Below, piece by piece: positions 1 through 12,419 of a stretch of 64,000 bases of DNA (position 1 is its first letter; the number at the start of each line of letters is the position of its first letter). The stretch comes from Casuarina equisetifolia (lineage: Eukaryota; Streptophyta; Magnoliopsida; Fagales; Casuarinaceae), in assembly GCA_028551475.1 (NCBI GenBank), contig CM052362.1, positions 22,550,021 to 22,614,020 of the forward strand, written 5' to 3'. Below the pieces are notes generated by a model, which was not told where the DNA came from, ran no database searches, and worked only from the letters and a program-made list of their open reading frames with translations. The position numbers and the translations under genes are program-made.

Positions 1-1289
1 ATACCAGGGGCCTTTAATGGCGAGGTAAGCAGAGGTAGTCGCTTCCACGCCATAAAAAATGTCTTTCTCGCCGGAATTTAATGCTTCGCTAAGTGGGTCT
101 GCGTCTCTTTCATGGTGGCATCTTTCACGTTTCTGCAGTACCGGTTTACCTGCATAATATTAGGCTTTTTTTATTTTTCTTATAGCTGGACATTGTTGTG
201 TGCCCTGTTTTTACTGTTCACGGCCATGAGATCTTTGGGTTCTGCAAATGCAGGGTTACGGGATGACGGAGGCGGGGCCGGTGCTTTCGATGTGCCTGGC
301 GTTTGCCAAGCAGCCATTTCCGACCAAGTCAGGTTCATGCGGTACGGTGGTTAGGAATGCAGAGCTCAAGGTCATCGACCCCGAAACCGGATGCTCCCTT
401 GGCCATAATAAACCTGGAGAGATTTGCATCCGCGGATCTCAGATTATGAAAGGTTTTAGTTTCCTTCGTGTCTGAAGAAAAGCGGTTTTCTTAGGACGTT
501 TCCTGTCAGATTTCTGCAGTTCACGAATATGATATTTGTTTTTGTTCGAATACCAGAGTATCTGAATGATGCCGAGGCCACAGCAGCCACCAAAGATGTC
601 GACGGTTGGCTTCACACAGGCGACATCGGTTACGTAGACGACGACGACGAGATTTTCATAGTCGACAGAGTGAAGGAGCTCATCAAATTCAAAGGATTCC
701 AGGCAAGTTCTGCTTATTGAGGCCCGAACGAAGAAGGAACGAGTTTTGCATACGATCATCTTCAAAACCAGCATTTTATATCTAATAAACCTTCGTTTCC
801 TGTGATCAGGTGCCGCCAGCTGAGCTCGAGGCCCTGCTTGTGAGCCACCCATCAATTGCAGATGCAGCTGTTGTCCCGTAAGCTCGTTAAACTTCACAGG
901 CTGCAAAAACTTCCATCTTAATGAAGAGGGTTTGATTGAATTCTTCATTTTAACAGGCAAAAAGATGATGCTGCTGGTGAAGTTCCCGTCGCATTCGTGG
1001 TCCGCTCAAATGGGTTTGAGCTCACTGAAGAGGCAGTCAAAGAATTCATAGCAAAACAGGTACAGTGGAATTGTCCCTCCCCTTTTCTTATTGTTCTGCA
1101 ACCAGTCCTGCATTGATGGAGGGTTATGACTAACAGAAGTTACATGTGTTGCGTATCAAACAGGTGGTATTTTACAAGAGACTGCACAAGGTGTACTTTG
1201 TTCATGCAATCCCAAAGTCTCCCTCTGGAAAGATTTTAAGAAAAGATCTCAGAGCTAAGCTTGCTGCTGCTGCTTCCCCCAAATCTTAA
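1..1289 (+). CDS. 4CL: 4-coumarate:CoA ligase, 3' part (5' end outside window)
   Basis: Activates 4-coumarate and related hydroxycinnamates to CoA thioesters through an acyl-AMP intermediate, feeding lignin and flavonoid synthesis in the cytosol. Exons: probably 1-24 (end of exon 1), then 254-452, 557-702, 810-877, 957-1059 and 1164-1289; these join in frame to the stop at 1287. Visible motifs are GYGMTEAGP at the start of the second exon, GEICIRG (box II), [32 protein letters not shown] and the C-terminal [14 protein letters not shown] with the catalytic lysine. The intron after 702 has a GC donor (CAG/GCAAGT) and an AG acceptor at 809. The 24-bp piece at the left edge ends in a good donor and reads IPGAFNGE; the family usually has Q where this has E, so that piece is less certain. 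No break is seen in the visible exons. Confidence 0.93.
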
Positions 1290-2720
1290 CTTCTCCTAAT
1301 TATCTCGAATCTGGTTGTATCTTTCAATATACATGGAGTCATCGATCTTGGATCCATGAGACAAAGCAGGATGAAGAAGGCCTCGCACCAATTCAGCATC
1401 CATCTCAACGAATGTCATCTCCCTTTTGTCCTTTTTCCCTTATCAATGGTTTGTAATTTTGATCCGTGGTCACTATATTGTTTCTTAACGTAAGAATGAA
1501 TAAAAGTAGTTCTTTCCCTTGCGTGTTTCATCGAAATCTTAGATTAAATATGTTGTAATTTCAAATGGTTGAATTTTCCCCAATTACTCAATATTCTAAG
1601 CATATGCTAAGGACAAGTTTTGCATTGTTAAAATTTTGTTTAAAATTTCTCACACAAACTCACATACCTGGATGTCAATCTAGGATCAAGATATTTCATG
1701 CACTACCTACTCTTAATTACGCCAAATGCTTACTAATTATAAATCTTATATATATATATATTATTCTTGAATAAGATTTTAAGTAAAATTAAACTTTACT
1801 TTTGGACACCAACTTGCAAGTCAAAGTAAAACTTTAGCTAATCATTGGCAAGTTTGGGTATTTGAGTTCTAAAACCAAATAACCCTTATACTTGAAAGTG
1901 AAAATAAAAACTTTAGCTCCAATTTATATGACTTTTAGCTCAATAACACTTCGTCTATGGGAGATGTGTGAAGGACAATAGTTTTATAGACAAATAAAAG
2001 ATTCATAAAATAGAATTGAAATAAAAAAAAATATTTATCTTTTGAACTAACTTTGAGTTAAACCTTTAAATTTTTTCAAATCATTTAAAGACCATCAGCA
2101 ATATCACTTTTTCTATCACTATTAACTATTATGGAAGGCTATTGCAAAGATTAAGCTTCAATGTCAAATGAAAATCATTTGCATTTAGAGTTTTAGGATA
2201 ATGACAGGAAACATTAAAGTAAAAGCATTCATTAATTTGTATATATCTGACTAGTCAAACTTATTATCTTTTGTGGATAATAAAAATAATATTAAATCCA
2301 GAAACAAATGGTGGCTGTTATCTCAAATTTATTTTTCCTTTCACAAAAGCACCATTACTTTTATTAAATTAGAAAAATTATGTTGGACCCATTCGAGAAT
2401 TGAAGTCCATGGATCAAAAAGTCTTCCCAAATTCCTAAGCCCAAAAACCCGAAGAGGGTCCAAAATCCCAAGCCTCGCCAACCTTAACCCGCTGCAGAAC
2501 CCTAAGAAAAAGCAAATTTCAGAAACCCTACCAAAACCCTGAACCCCCGACGTCATTTCCCTCTCTAGAAGCCTTCTATGGGAACGTAGGGGTTTCTGAA
2601 TTCTTGCTCTGCAAGCCAACCTCCTCTTCGATATCTCTCCAGAAACCTTCCGCATTTTCTTTCACGCCCGCTGAAATCCAGCTCTTGGGTTTGTAGGGAA
2701 TCCGAGAGTGGAATAGAAAG

Positions 2721-2751
<31 letters not shown>

Positions 2752-2756
2752 CAGAA
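1290..2756. other. 4CL 3' flank and ATAD3 promoter/5' UTR spacer
   Basis: AT-rich spacer with no supported gene. A short TA run lies near 1747-1760. Close to ATAD3 the sequence turns CT-rich and contains a telo-box (AAACCCTA at 2523-2530) with further AACCCTA/AACCCT-like pieces at 2498-2541. Such boxes are common in promoters of plant housekeeping genes. The ORFs here are short and match nothing I recognise. Confidence 0.6.
2725..2751 (+). repeat. (AAG)9 microsatellite in ATAD3 5' leader
   Basis: Nine perfect AAG units end five bases before the ATAD3 start codon at 2757. It is a purine-rich leader repeat and a likely length-variable marker. Confidence 0.9.
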
Positions 2757-3542
2757 ATGGCTAAGTCATATGCGCTAGGGCTCATCTCAGCCCTAGCGGC
2801 CTCCGCATCCCTATCGTCGCAAGCGCATAAGGCTTATGCTGAGGGGCCTTTCAAGCTCTCTCCTTTTTTTTCTTCTTCGCCTTCTTCTGGGCAATCTCCG
2901 CCGGCTGGGCCGCCGGAATCTGTGCCTAACACTGAGTCCGAGTCTTCTTCATCACCTCCGCCGAAGGTTCGGAATGATCATCCGAGGACCACATCGGCGG
3001 GATTCGATCCGGAGGCGCTGGAGCGGGGGGCCAAGGCGTTGAAGGAGATTGCCAGTTCCTCTCAGCCCAAGAAGGTCAGGCCTTAGCAAACGGGTTCTCA
3101 CTTCCTTATTTTTTTTGTCTGTTGTTGCCAATGGTTTACGTTTTTGATGTATTGTTTATGAGATGCTTGGTCTTTTTGCAGTTCCCGCAATTGGTTTCTG
3201 TTGCTTTTATGTTTCTGAAAGGATTTTAGGGGCTCTTTGGTTGATGAGTTGAACATTTACGCGAGTAAAGTCAACTCAACGTCTTTAATAGAATTTTTCT
3301 TGGTTTGAATAATGGAAGATCAAGATTTGATGTCAATGGACAGTAGCTTTCCACGATAAACAAAATGTGGAGCGTGATTGGCAGGGGTTCAATCATGTAA
3401 GGAGTATGTTAGTCTATAGACCATATCGAGTCTACGAAAACTGATCTTGTACGAAGAGAAGCTAGTAGGAAATTCGTAAAAGGCTCATTCAAGAACGGTA
3501 TAGTGATGAATTTCCTTATAAGTGGTTTAGGGAGTCTTTTGT

Positions 3543-3578
<36 letters not shown>

Positions 3579-6500
3579 CTTGTCTTTGTGAACATGGATG
3601 ACAGGACAAATAAATTTCAGTTTTGCCTCTGTCAAAATGAAGAGCTTATACAGTTCAGAATGTCAATATTATTGTTTGAATGGAGCAAGGTTACTCAGAA
3701 GTTGTCAGCCATTAAGTTCATTTTCTATGGTGATATTGCTTTGGGTTTTTTAATACTTCGCGAGAAAACAAATCATGTTATGGAAAGTGCATTAAATAGG
3801 TTTGTTATGTTGGTATAGACGTTTGAAGTTATTACGAAGCAAGAAGAGACAAGGCAGGCAGAGCTAGCAGCCAGGGCTGCAGAGTTTAAGGCAATGCAGG
3901 CGCAAGCTGAAACTGTAAGACATCGTTTCTTTGTTCTTTGTTATTTCTGTCCTTCTGGCTAATTGACAGCTTTGACTGGCCTCTCATTTATTCCGTGTGT
4001 ACTTTTTCTGAGTGCTTTCTAGTTTCTTCATTTCAAATCTTTCCACTATGATGTAGCATGTTCTCTTCTCATTGGGACCTTTCATTTTCTTCTGTGTATA
4101 TCATATTAGATTTTGATTATTGTAGCCAATTTAGGGGAGTCCCCTGTGGCTTCGAAGTGGACCTTCAGGTGGCTGTAATTGTATTGATAAAATTATATCT
4201 ACAGAAAGATATCCCTTTAAGTGTAAGGATATCACTTTGAGAAAAGTAGCTCGGTGATGTGTTGGTTTTCATCACTCAAATAAGTGGCAAAGGGGAAGGG
4301 TTTCAAGCCCCTCTTAATCGTTGCTTGACTGGGTCCATGTGCAAAGATTTTTGTCGAATACTTTCCTCTAGACGTTTTCAAACTATCATACTAAAATTTG
4401 TTTTAGTGGTGTACTGATTTGTGTAATTCTGTATTCTGTTCCTTGGCAGGAGAGACAAAGGGTAATATATGATGAGCAGAAAAAGCTAGCTCAGCATCAA
4501 GCACAAACAAAATCTCAAATGGCTCGCTATGAGGATGAATTGGCAAGGAAGAGGATGCAGGCAAGTACTTTATTCTGGATTCTTTAGAGTTTGATTTATG
4601 GTTAGCCTAAATCTGCTTTGTGCTTGTGGCAGGCAGAAAATGAGTACCACAGGGCAAGGAATCAAGAGCTTGTGAAAATGCAAGAAGAATCATCAATTAG
4701 GCAAGAGCAAGCTCGACGAGCAACAGAAGAACAGATTCAAGCACAACGTCGGCAAACAGAGAGGGAGAAGGCTGAGATAGAACGTGAAACAATTAGAGTA
4801 AAGGCGATGGCAGAAGCAGAAGGGCGAGCCCATGAAGCCAAGTTAGCTGAAGATGTTAACAGGCGCATGCTAGTTGATCGTGCAAATGCAGAAAGAGAGA
4901 AATGGGTAGCTGCCATAAATACTACTTTTGACCATATTGGAGGTATGAACTTTATTCTTATATTTCTTAATTCCCCATTTAGGGAAGTCTTGTCCTCACT
5001 ATTTGGTGTTTTGTTCTACTTACTGAAAATCAAATATAGGTTTTTATCTCAACCCATATATGGAATTCTGCCTGTACTTGCAAAAACCAAACCGTATTAC
5101 TTCTTTTTGTGGAGTTGTCAACCTGTCTTCATTGGTTGTTAGATTAGCCATGTGGCAGGGAGCAGGAGATGAATGGACATAGACTCGTTTTAAAGTGTTT
5201 CTCAAACATTGAAATGCGTTTGGGCCAGTCATTGTTTTTGTTATCACGTGTGATGGTGGAAGTTCCAAATTCAGGATACTTTTCATAAACTAATTGGTTG
5301 TCTAATTTGTTTGAAATTCTCTTCATGCCTTTCACCTAAGTTAACACAGACATTTGCTTTAAGTAGTTCATAAGGAAGCCAAGGCCCGTGAGTGAGTTTG
5401 AAAATATTGGTTTCTAGCACCCCCCATATTTATGGCATACCAAAAGACGGGACGAGGACTTTGCAGAATTGCATTTAAAATTCTCTTATTTGTTGTTACT
5501 TGTTTTGCAGGGGGTTTGAGAGACATTCTGACGGATCAAAATAAATTGGTTGTATTTGTTGGGGGAGTGACAGCTTTGGCAGCAGGGGTATATACCACAA
5601 GGTATAAATTAAAATTATTGTAGAGAATTTGAATATGCTTTCCTTTTCCCATTTTTTTGTGCATTGTTGCCTTTGGAAGATTTGAATATGTATTGTTGAT
5701 CTGTGTGAGCTTGATGATTTCTTTCTTAGTTGTACAGATATATACTTATCAAGTATTTCATTTTCTCTTTCCTTCTACTTTCCTGTTCAGATAGTAGTCC
5801 AGAAACTCTTTGGCTCATGTCGTAATGAAAATATTTTAAGGATCTTAATGCTTCCTTTTGGGTTTTAATTTGCGTTAGTAAAAAGGGGAAAAGTGTTGTC
5901 TGTTAGCTAGTCAGATTTCTGCTTGCTGTCTGCTTTGTTGGGGAAATATGTGTGTTGAAATCAGTTGGGATTGGTCTGGAGTAATAATGGTTCTGCCAAG
6001 GAAAAAAAGTCTATCCACCTTACTGAAAATACTTCATTTATTTATTTATCTACATGCATTTGTTCTCACGCATTGTAACTATTATGACTTGATTCATCGA
6101 GTAGTTTTGTCTGTTGAAGCCCGTTAACTTTGTTGTCCTAGTGGTTTGGCTGTTTGACCTGGAAGAGAAGACTTTCTTTCTAGAGATCTCCGTCTGTCTG
6201 CTTGTAACTGTAGTATGGATACGAACTTTGTTTATTGAACTTATTAGTTGCATTATGTTGTGTGATTTTCTATTGCAAGTTATAGCTTATGAAGGTATGT
6301 TCTTTCCACTGCAGAGAAGGAGCGAAGGTGATATGGAGCTATATCGATAGAATATTGGGACAACCATCCTTAATTAGGGAGTCTTCCAGAGGGAAGTACC
6401 CTTGGTCGGGTTTGTTTTCTCGTGCAATGAGTACAGCTTCTCGTGGTACTGGCAAGGGATCTGTGTCGAAAAATGGCAATGGATTTGGTGATGTAATTTT

Positions 6501-8218
6501 ACATCCTTCTCTTCAGAAAAGGATTGAGCAGCTGGCTGGTGCAACTGCCAATACAAAATCCCATGAGGCACCATTCCGCAACATGCTCTTCTATGGTCCT
6601 CCAGGAACAGGAAAAACAATGGCTGCTAGAGAGCTGGCTCGGAAATCTGTACGAGATCTCTCTTATCCCTGTCTGAGTTTTTTCCCCTTGTTAGCTTAAT
6701 TAAGTTGTGTAGACATGAATGTTTGTCTGAGCAGAAATATTTATATGACCACACATACATGCATCCACTCCCAATAATTGAGATCCCACCAACCACTTTC
6801 TATTCCAGCATGCTTTTGCAATTGCAGTTGATATTTATCAGTCCATGGATAATAACTGATAATTTTATGACTGTGCTAAACCTTTGATGAATCTGATATT
6901 AATGGGACTATTGGGCCATCTGAAAGGAAAAATGGTCTAAGGAAAAATGTGGAACCTCAAGAACTCATTTGAACACTTATGGAACGCTTATTTTCTCAAA
7001 TATGCCTCTGCTCCTTCATCGTCAACATTCTTGTTGTCATTATTATTTCTTTGTTAGAATCTTACCTGCCTTTAATTCTCATGTCTTTAGGGATTAGATT
7101 ATGCATTGATGACTGGAGGAGATGTTGCTCCGCTGGGACCTCAGGCTGTCACCAAGATACATCAGTTGTTTGATTGGGCCAAGAAGTCACAGAAAGGTTT
7201 ATTGCTTTTCATTGATGAAGCTGATGCATTCTTGTGCGAGTAAGTTGCTAATTGTTCTTCTCCTAATTAACCAAACTTACAATATTTCTTGGAATGACTA
7301 GCATTTTAATAGTGATGCAGTCCTTGAATTAATCTTAAACTTTCTTTATGGTGTATTTTGCATGTGATCATATTAGATCAACCTTTTCTTCTGAAAATTT
7401 TACTAATGGTTTTGGATGAATGGTAGATTGGACTGTAGGTAGTAATTATTAACCGTTTACATTCTGATAGTAGATCAGTCAAAATGATGATGATGTGCTT
7501 CTATCATATTGAGTGATGAAACAAAATTTGTCAAAAATGGTGCCTGTTGGTTGATGCCTCTTTTTCTTGCCCCTAAAGTGCTCTATTTCATCCTTATGTC
7601 TGCAATAATTCACTGAAGTAGTATTCGTGGTGTTATTCAAACCTAGATGATGTTGGTTCATTGAAAACCGTATTTGAGAAGTTGTATGCATTGGCCAAAT
7701 TTTGCAGGCGGAACAAAACCTACATGAGTGAAGCTCAAAGAAGTGCACTCAATGCCCTTCTTTTCCGTACGGGTGACCAGTCCAAGGACATAGTTCTTGC
7801 TCTTGCTACCAATCGCCCTGGCGATCTTGATTCAGCTGTTTCAGACCGTATTGATGAAGCTCTAGAATTTCCATTGCCTGGGGAGCAGGAACGGTTCAAG
7901 CTTCTGAAACTTTATCTGGACAAGTACATAGCTCAGGCTGGACCAAAGAAACCTAGCTGGCTCCAAAACTTGTTCAGAAAGGAACAGCAGAAGATAGAGA
8001 TTAAGGGTTTGACTGACGACATATTGAAGGAAGCTGCTGCTAAAACCGAGGGATTTTCTGGCCGAGAAATAGCAAAATTGATGGCAAGTGTCCAAGCTGC
8101 TGTTTATGGTAGTGAGAATTGTGTGCTCGATGCAGCCCTGTTCCGGGAGGTGGTAGATTATAAAGTTGCCGAGCATCAACAGAGGAGGAAACTTGCTGCT
8201 GATAAGGGTAGTGCATGA
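2757..8218 (+). CDS. ATAD3: ATAD3-type mitochondrial AAA ATPase
   Basis: Mitochondrial inner-membrane AAA ATPase. The family is linked to nucleoid organisation and membrane contacts. Eight exons: 2757-3074, 3819-3914, 4450-4560, 4633-4942, 5511-5601, 6315-6648, 7091-7239 and 7708-8218, giving 639 residues, the usual family length. Order of parts: an Ala/Ser-rich N-terminus and Pro/Ser-rich stretch (1-90); a long charged coiled coil rich in Q, E, A and R (about 105-270); one membrane segment in [16 protein letters not shown] (about 291-308); Walker A GPPGTGKT (403-410); Walker B LLLFIDEA (457-464); and [20 protein letters not shown] in the sensor/arginine-finger region. The start is the only ATG that gives the family N-terminus and it follows the AAG repeat. 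Intron 3 uses a GC donor at 4561. Intron 1 carries an AT microsatellite. No defect is seen. Confidence 0.95.
3546..3576. repeat. (AT)n microsatellite in ATAD3 intron 1
   Basis: About 15 perfect AT/TA units inside the first intron of the ATAD3 gene. No other function is visible. Confidence 0.9.
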
Positions 8219-9469
8219 TGGTTCTGTTCTATCACAGCAAAGCAGTTTTGTGCATCAAATGGCCATATATTGGCGGGTTTTCTCTGAGTAGCTGTTAGGA
8301 ATGGCCCATGCCTTTTGTTTTGGTCATCTTGATCATACCATTATTTGTTCCCTCTTGATTTGGGGATTTTGGTGCTTCTCATGTTTGATTTTATTCAATA
8401 TTTATTCTCATGACAACTGAGAGATAGATCCCAAGGCATAGCGGTTAGAACGGCCCCTTTCTATGGGGTAGAGTTTTGTATTCTGCTTCCCATCAGGTTA
8501 CAACGTTTTGCGTTAATAAAAAGAGAATGTTAACGATAAATTATTTATAACACATTGTTGTCATTTATTCTATAATTTTCCTTCTTAGAAAAATGCTTGT
8601 TCTCTTTTTATATTTGCCAACTCTTCCCCCACAAGTATTAAACTCTCCACAATGTGTCACACTCCCTTCCACTTGCTTCTCTATTTGTTTGCCTACTTTT
8701 CTTTGGTATCCCAGAAAATTAGGAGAAAGATTGAGAGAACCAAAGGAAATATAGAGATTGCAGTTTTTGGTTGCTTTTTCACACAAAAGAAACACGAGAA
8801 GCAAGCGAAGCTCAAGTGTAAAACATGATTCTATAATACAGAATGGTCAACCATCCAACCGCATGATTTACGGAGAGGGCGACCATAATCAAGATAAAAT
8901 CATACAGGATGCTTCGAAACAGTCAGGGAAACACCGAACCAGTGTAATACCCGATCGAGCTAATGTCAAAATTTTGGTAGTACTTAGCAATCTCACTAAA
9001 GATGAGGTATCGCATAGATCACATGGAATGAGCTACAAGATGGGAAACCAGCAAAATTTTCAGTCGCAATATCTATGTATCCCCCCGAAACACGTATCTT
9101 GTGCGTAAAAAATGCACCCTTTAGAAGGGGACTATACAAACAACCGCCAAAGAGAGAGCAAATGCACTCAATGAGCCCCTATCTGACCAAGACCTACTGT
9201 TATCAAGAATGAAAGGAATCAAAAATTCTATAAAACAGTACAGAGACAAATTGATAAATGATAAATGCGCTTCAGATATTCATGTAAGGGCACGTCAAAT
9301 CCTTATTTTGCTAAACATTGCACATGAAAGTATATCATTAAACCATGATTCTGTTTCAGGAAAAAAAGAAAAAGCTGAACATGACGAACATGGACCTTGC
9401 CATGTCACCAGTATCCCCAGAAATTCATTACTGCAGATTAGGTCGCTGACACAATCACCTTCAGATGCC
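8219..9469. other. Spacer between convergent ATAD3 and NDUFS6 genes
   Basis: Holds the 3' flanks of two convergent genes. Two open stretches on the plus strand (8758-9108 and 9209-9499) have no recognisable domain and lack exon-like composition; the second overlaps the NDUFS6 terminal exon antisense. I see no RNA gene or mobile element here. Confidence 0.55.
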
Positions 9470-11201
9470 CTAATGATGGTGGTCCTGAACATAGCGTAGG
9501 CCACAGTACTTGCAGACAGCTGGCTCATCTAGGTCGAGGCAGATGAACTCAATTGGGTGCCCAAGCGCAGGGTTGCTATCTGCGACCACAGCCAGAAACA
9601 AGTAAAACTATTGTTAAAGTGCTGAATTGACTTGATTGTCGAACAGATAATCCACCCCTACGTTGTGGAAATTATGTAAAAGCAAGAGCTAAAAAATCAG
9701 AGTACAAGCTAACCTCCTTCACAAGCAACAATTCTGCCCTCAACCTTAATCGGTGGAACTTCATTGATCAACTCCATTGGGGACTTCTTGCTGGTATCCT
9801 GTAAATAAGAGTGATATAAATATTTCTGAGCTCCATGGGAAATTCTTTTAAAACCCTCCAGCTATATTCCCACGTGGGAGTAATTAAAACAGTCTAACCT
9901 TCGAAAGGACTTCAGATAGAGCAAGCAAGTTATACATACAGGCATAGTTACCAAGAAAGAGATAGAATAAAATTATTAAAAAAAAAAAAAACTAAAGGCA
10001 ATGAAGATTATACAGATAACTAAAATATGAAAGGAGAATTTTTATTGTGAGCGTCGGGGAAAGATCTAACAACCTAATTTTCAAATTTTGAAAGGGTAAT
10101 TAAACTTCTTGCTTTCTTTCATGTTTTCAATTTGTTTTCCCGATAACTGATAGGATCATCAAACTTATTATTTCAGAAGGATAGACGAGGGACGTTACTA
10201 AGATATGCTAGGCCTCATCAGTAATACTTGAGGAACTTAACCAAGTACGGTCGGTTATTCAACAATTTAATTGTGCAAAGAAATTCAACAACTTATAATT
10301 GAATTTTTTTTCCTCAAATCTTGAAATTTCTCTTTAGGCTTCTAGGTCCTTATCATCAGACCAATCTTTCTTTAGTCTCTCTCTCTCCCTCTTTCTCACA
10401 CACACACACACACACACACACGCACCCATAAGGCTCATTTCTATTACAGCAAAGAAGAACCAATGAAATCTAAAATACCAACAGGTACCACAGAGCACTG
10501 TGCAAAATGCATGCTCTATTAAATTTGTCAAGGGAAAGTAAATTATAAAATTACACCTTTCAAATTTGTGATCCAAAATAATCAACCAAAACAAAAACAA
10601 AAATTTGAGGTAAACGAAAGTTGTGTGTATAGTATCTACATAAAATGATGCCCAGAAGAGAGAAAAGATCAGAAAACACCCAGAAAATGGCTTTGGCCGT
10701 ATAATTAGTTTCCTTTTCTTCTCCTACGCTATGTCAGCACTGAAACGGACCTTTTGCATCAAAAAGAAAAACCTAGCATCCGTGAACTTATTTCCGGGAA
10801 CCTACACTATTCTGGTAATAAATTCCTTTTAGATATAATGTATAAACACAGAGAAAATACGCTCATCGAATCCAAATTTAACAACTACAATTAGAATACT
10901 CCAAAATTTTTAGTTTAACATGTTCTCTAGAGCAAACAAAAAGCAACACCTCGGCAGTAACTAATAGACAGCTAAATAAATAAATTAAATTATATGAATC
11001 TTCTAATAAACAGAGTGAAAGACAATATAACTTTCGGCTCAGGGATAGGTAACGCAATGGGAAATGAGAAGGTACCTGCATCCATTTGGCGGTGTGCTCG
11101 CTAATTTGCCCGCCGACTTGGCCGCTGACGAGGCTAAGCTGCCTGATCGCCGACGAAGGATTCGACGATCTGATTAGGGTCTTGAATAGACTCGACGCCA
11201 T
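9470..11201 (-). CDS. NDUFS6: NADH dehydrogenase (ubiquinone) iron-sulfur protein 6, mitochondrial
   Basis: Small zinc-binding subunit of mitochondrial complex I that sits on the matrix arm and helps its assembly. Three exons on the minus strand: 11201-11076, 9798-9714 and 9579-9470, joining in frame to about 106 residues. The N-terminus (MASSLFKTLIRSSN) is Ser/Arg-rich like a mitochondrial presequence and is followed by HTAKWMQ. Exon 2 encodes KKSPMELINEVPPIKVEGRI. Exon 3 encodes the CHCC zinc-finger core: with the Cys of VACEG at the end of exon 2 come GHPIEF, ICLD and CKYCGLRYVQ, ending in the family's DHHH tail. Intron 1 (1.3 kb) carries CT and CA microsatellites. The leader and promoter contain GA repeats and a cluster of site II (TGGGCY) elements. 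Confidence 0.95.
10375..10420. repeat. Compound (CT)n-(CA)12 microsatellite in NDUFS6 intron 1
   Basis: CT-rich run at about 10375-10396 passing directly into twelve CA units (10397-10420) inside the first intron of the NDUFS6 gene. Confidence 0.9.
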
Positions 11202-11208
11202 CGCTGTA

Positions 11209-11267
11209 GAGAGAGAGAGAGAAACCAGTGGTGCCCGTCTAGTCGGAGAGAGAGAGAGAGAGAGAGA
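11209..11267. repeat. Two GA/CT repeats in NDUFS6 5' leader
   Basis: GA runs at about 11209-11221 and 11246-11267, just upstream of the NDUFS6 ATG. Seen from the gene strand they are CT runs, a common feature of plant 5' UTRs and core promoters. Confidence 0.85.
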
Positions 11268-11306
11268 ACGAGGACGCGACTAGAGAATGGTGGTACTGAA
11301 GCCGGG

Positions 11307-11345
11307 TGGGCTTTTATTGGGCTTACTGAAAGGCCCATGGGCCCA
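11307..11345 (-). promoter_or_regulatory. Cluster of site II (TGGGCY) elements upstream of NDUFS6
   Basis: Within 39 bases there are five copies of TGGGCY counted on both strands: TGGGCT at 11307 and 11318, GGCCCA at 11332, TGGGCC at 11338 and the overlapping GGCCCA at 11340. They lie about 106-144 bases upstream of the NDUFS6 start codon. Site II elements bound by TCP factors are enriched in promoters of nuclear genes for plant oxidative phosphorylation. Motif presence is seen directly; the regulatory role is inferred. Confidence 0.65.
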
Positions 11346-12419
11346 AGCGAAAAATGTTTGGATTTAGATGCTTCTCAGTAGCTCTTGCTTGTAAAGCCTT
11401 TGTCTTAGCATTTTGGAAACCCCCATTGGCGTTTTGTTTCCAAGAAATTCTCGTAAAGTTTCACCACCGACAATTAAATGGTGAAAAAAAAAAGAAGAAA
11501 AAGGAACGGACCAAGAACAATTTGATTGCTAAATGCAGGCACTTTGATGAAATAATAACAGGAAATTCCAAAATACCAATGTAGTAATATATTCTGCAGA
11601 GGTTTCCAATTTGATTAATGTTTCCAAGTAGTCTAGATTGCCAAGAAAAAAGGAGAAAAGAAAATATATAAGCTTCCATCTTATATCAGTCAGAAGCAGA
11701 AGTAGGTTTCTTGATCTTGCATGTGATCCTTCTTTCAAATTCAGATCCCTTTTCCATATGCTTCCGCATATACGCTACTGTCTTTGAACTGGTGCCGCCT
11801 TCTACATGTCAGTGGTCCATGGCATGATCATGGCTCAAACCAGAAGAGGATAGTTCCCTGTATATCTTTCAGCTTCATGCCACCGATTTCAGCTTACATG
11901 CAACAAACAAGGTCGCTGCCACTTGATCTATAGAGGGTAAGAAATATATAGTCTAAATCCACTGACAGAACTGGCATTATGCAATCATGCCTACTTTATA
12001 TCACCACATCCCACCATGGTTATTTAGATGAGATTGCCCTTTCAGCAAGATTGCCTAGGTCCCCGCTCACTGAAGACAACATTTTGTGGTCAAGTGTCAT
12101 GCAGCCACCAATCTGAAGTCTCCGTTCAACAGAAGCTCTATGCCACTTGGTCAAAAAGGATTAGCAAAGCATTTGCCACATGTTGCTAGTGTGCACCCAT
12201 GTTAAATCTCTTCACTATGGTCGGTTTTTGACAATGATTTAGCATCCCCCTCAAAAATGTCTTGATAGGCTAGAGGAGCTCCTTTCAATTCAATCTAGGC
12301 AGGGACCATACCAATAAACTGCCAGTATACAACTGCAATGTCTGTAGCAAGTATGTTCCATTGTTAATAACTTGCGACCCCTCCATTCCTTAACAACATC
12401 AAGGCGTGTTGTTATTGTC
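11346..12419. other. Spacer: distal NDUFS6 promoter and 3' flank of the EMB976-like gene
   Basis: About 1.1 kb between two minus-strand genes. No coding region is supported; the open stretches at 11354-11738 are low-complexity. The part nearest 12420 presumably holds the 3' UTR of the PPR gene. Confidence 0.5.

Noticed and set aside
4290..4340. Possible tRNA-like or hairpin sequence in ATAD3 intron 2
   Set aside because: GGGGAAGGGTTTCAAGCCCC pairs locally but no tRNA structure or box A/box B set is present.
8758..9108. 116-codon plus-strand frame downstream of ATAD3
   Set aside because: No family resemblance, lies between convergent 3' ends, composition like spacer.
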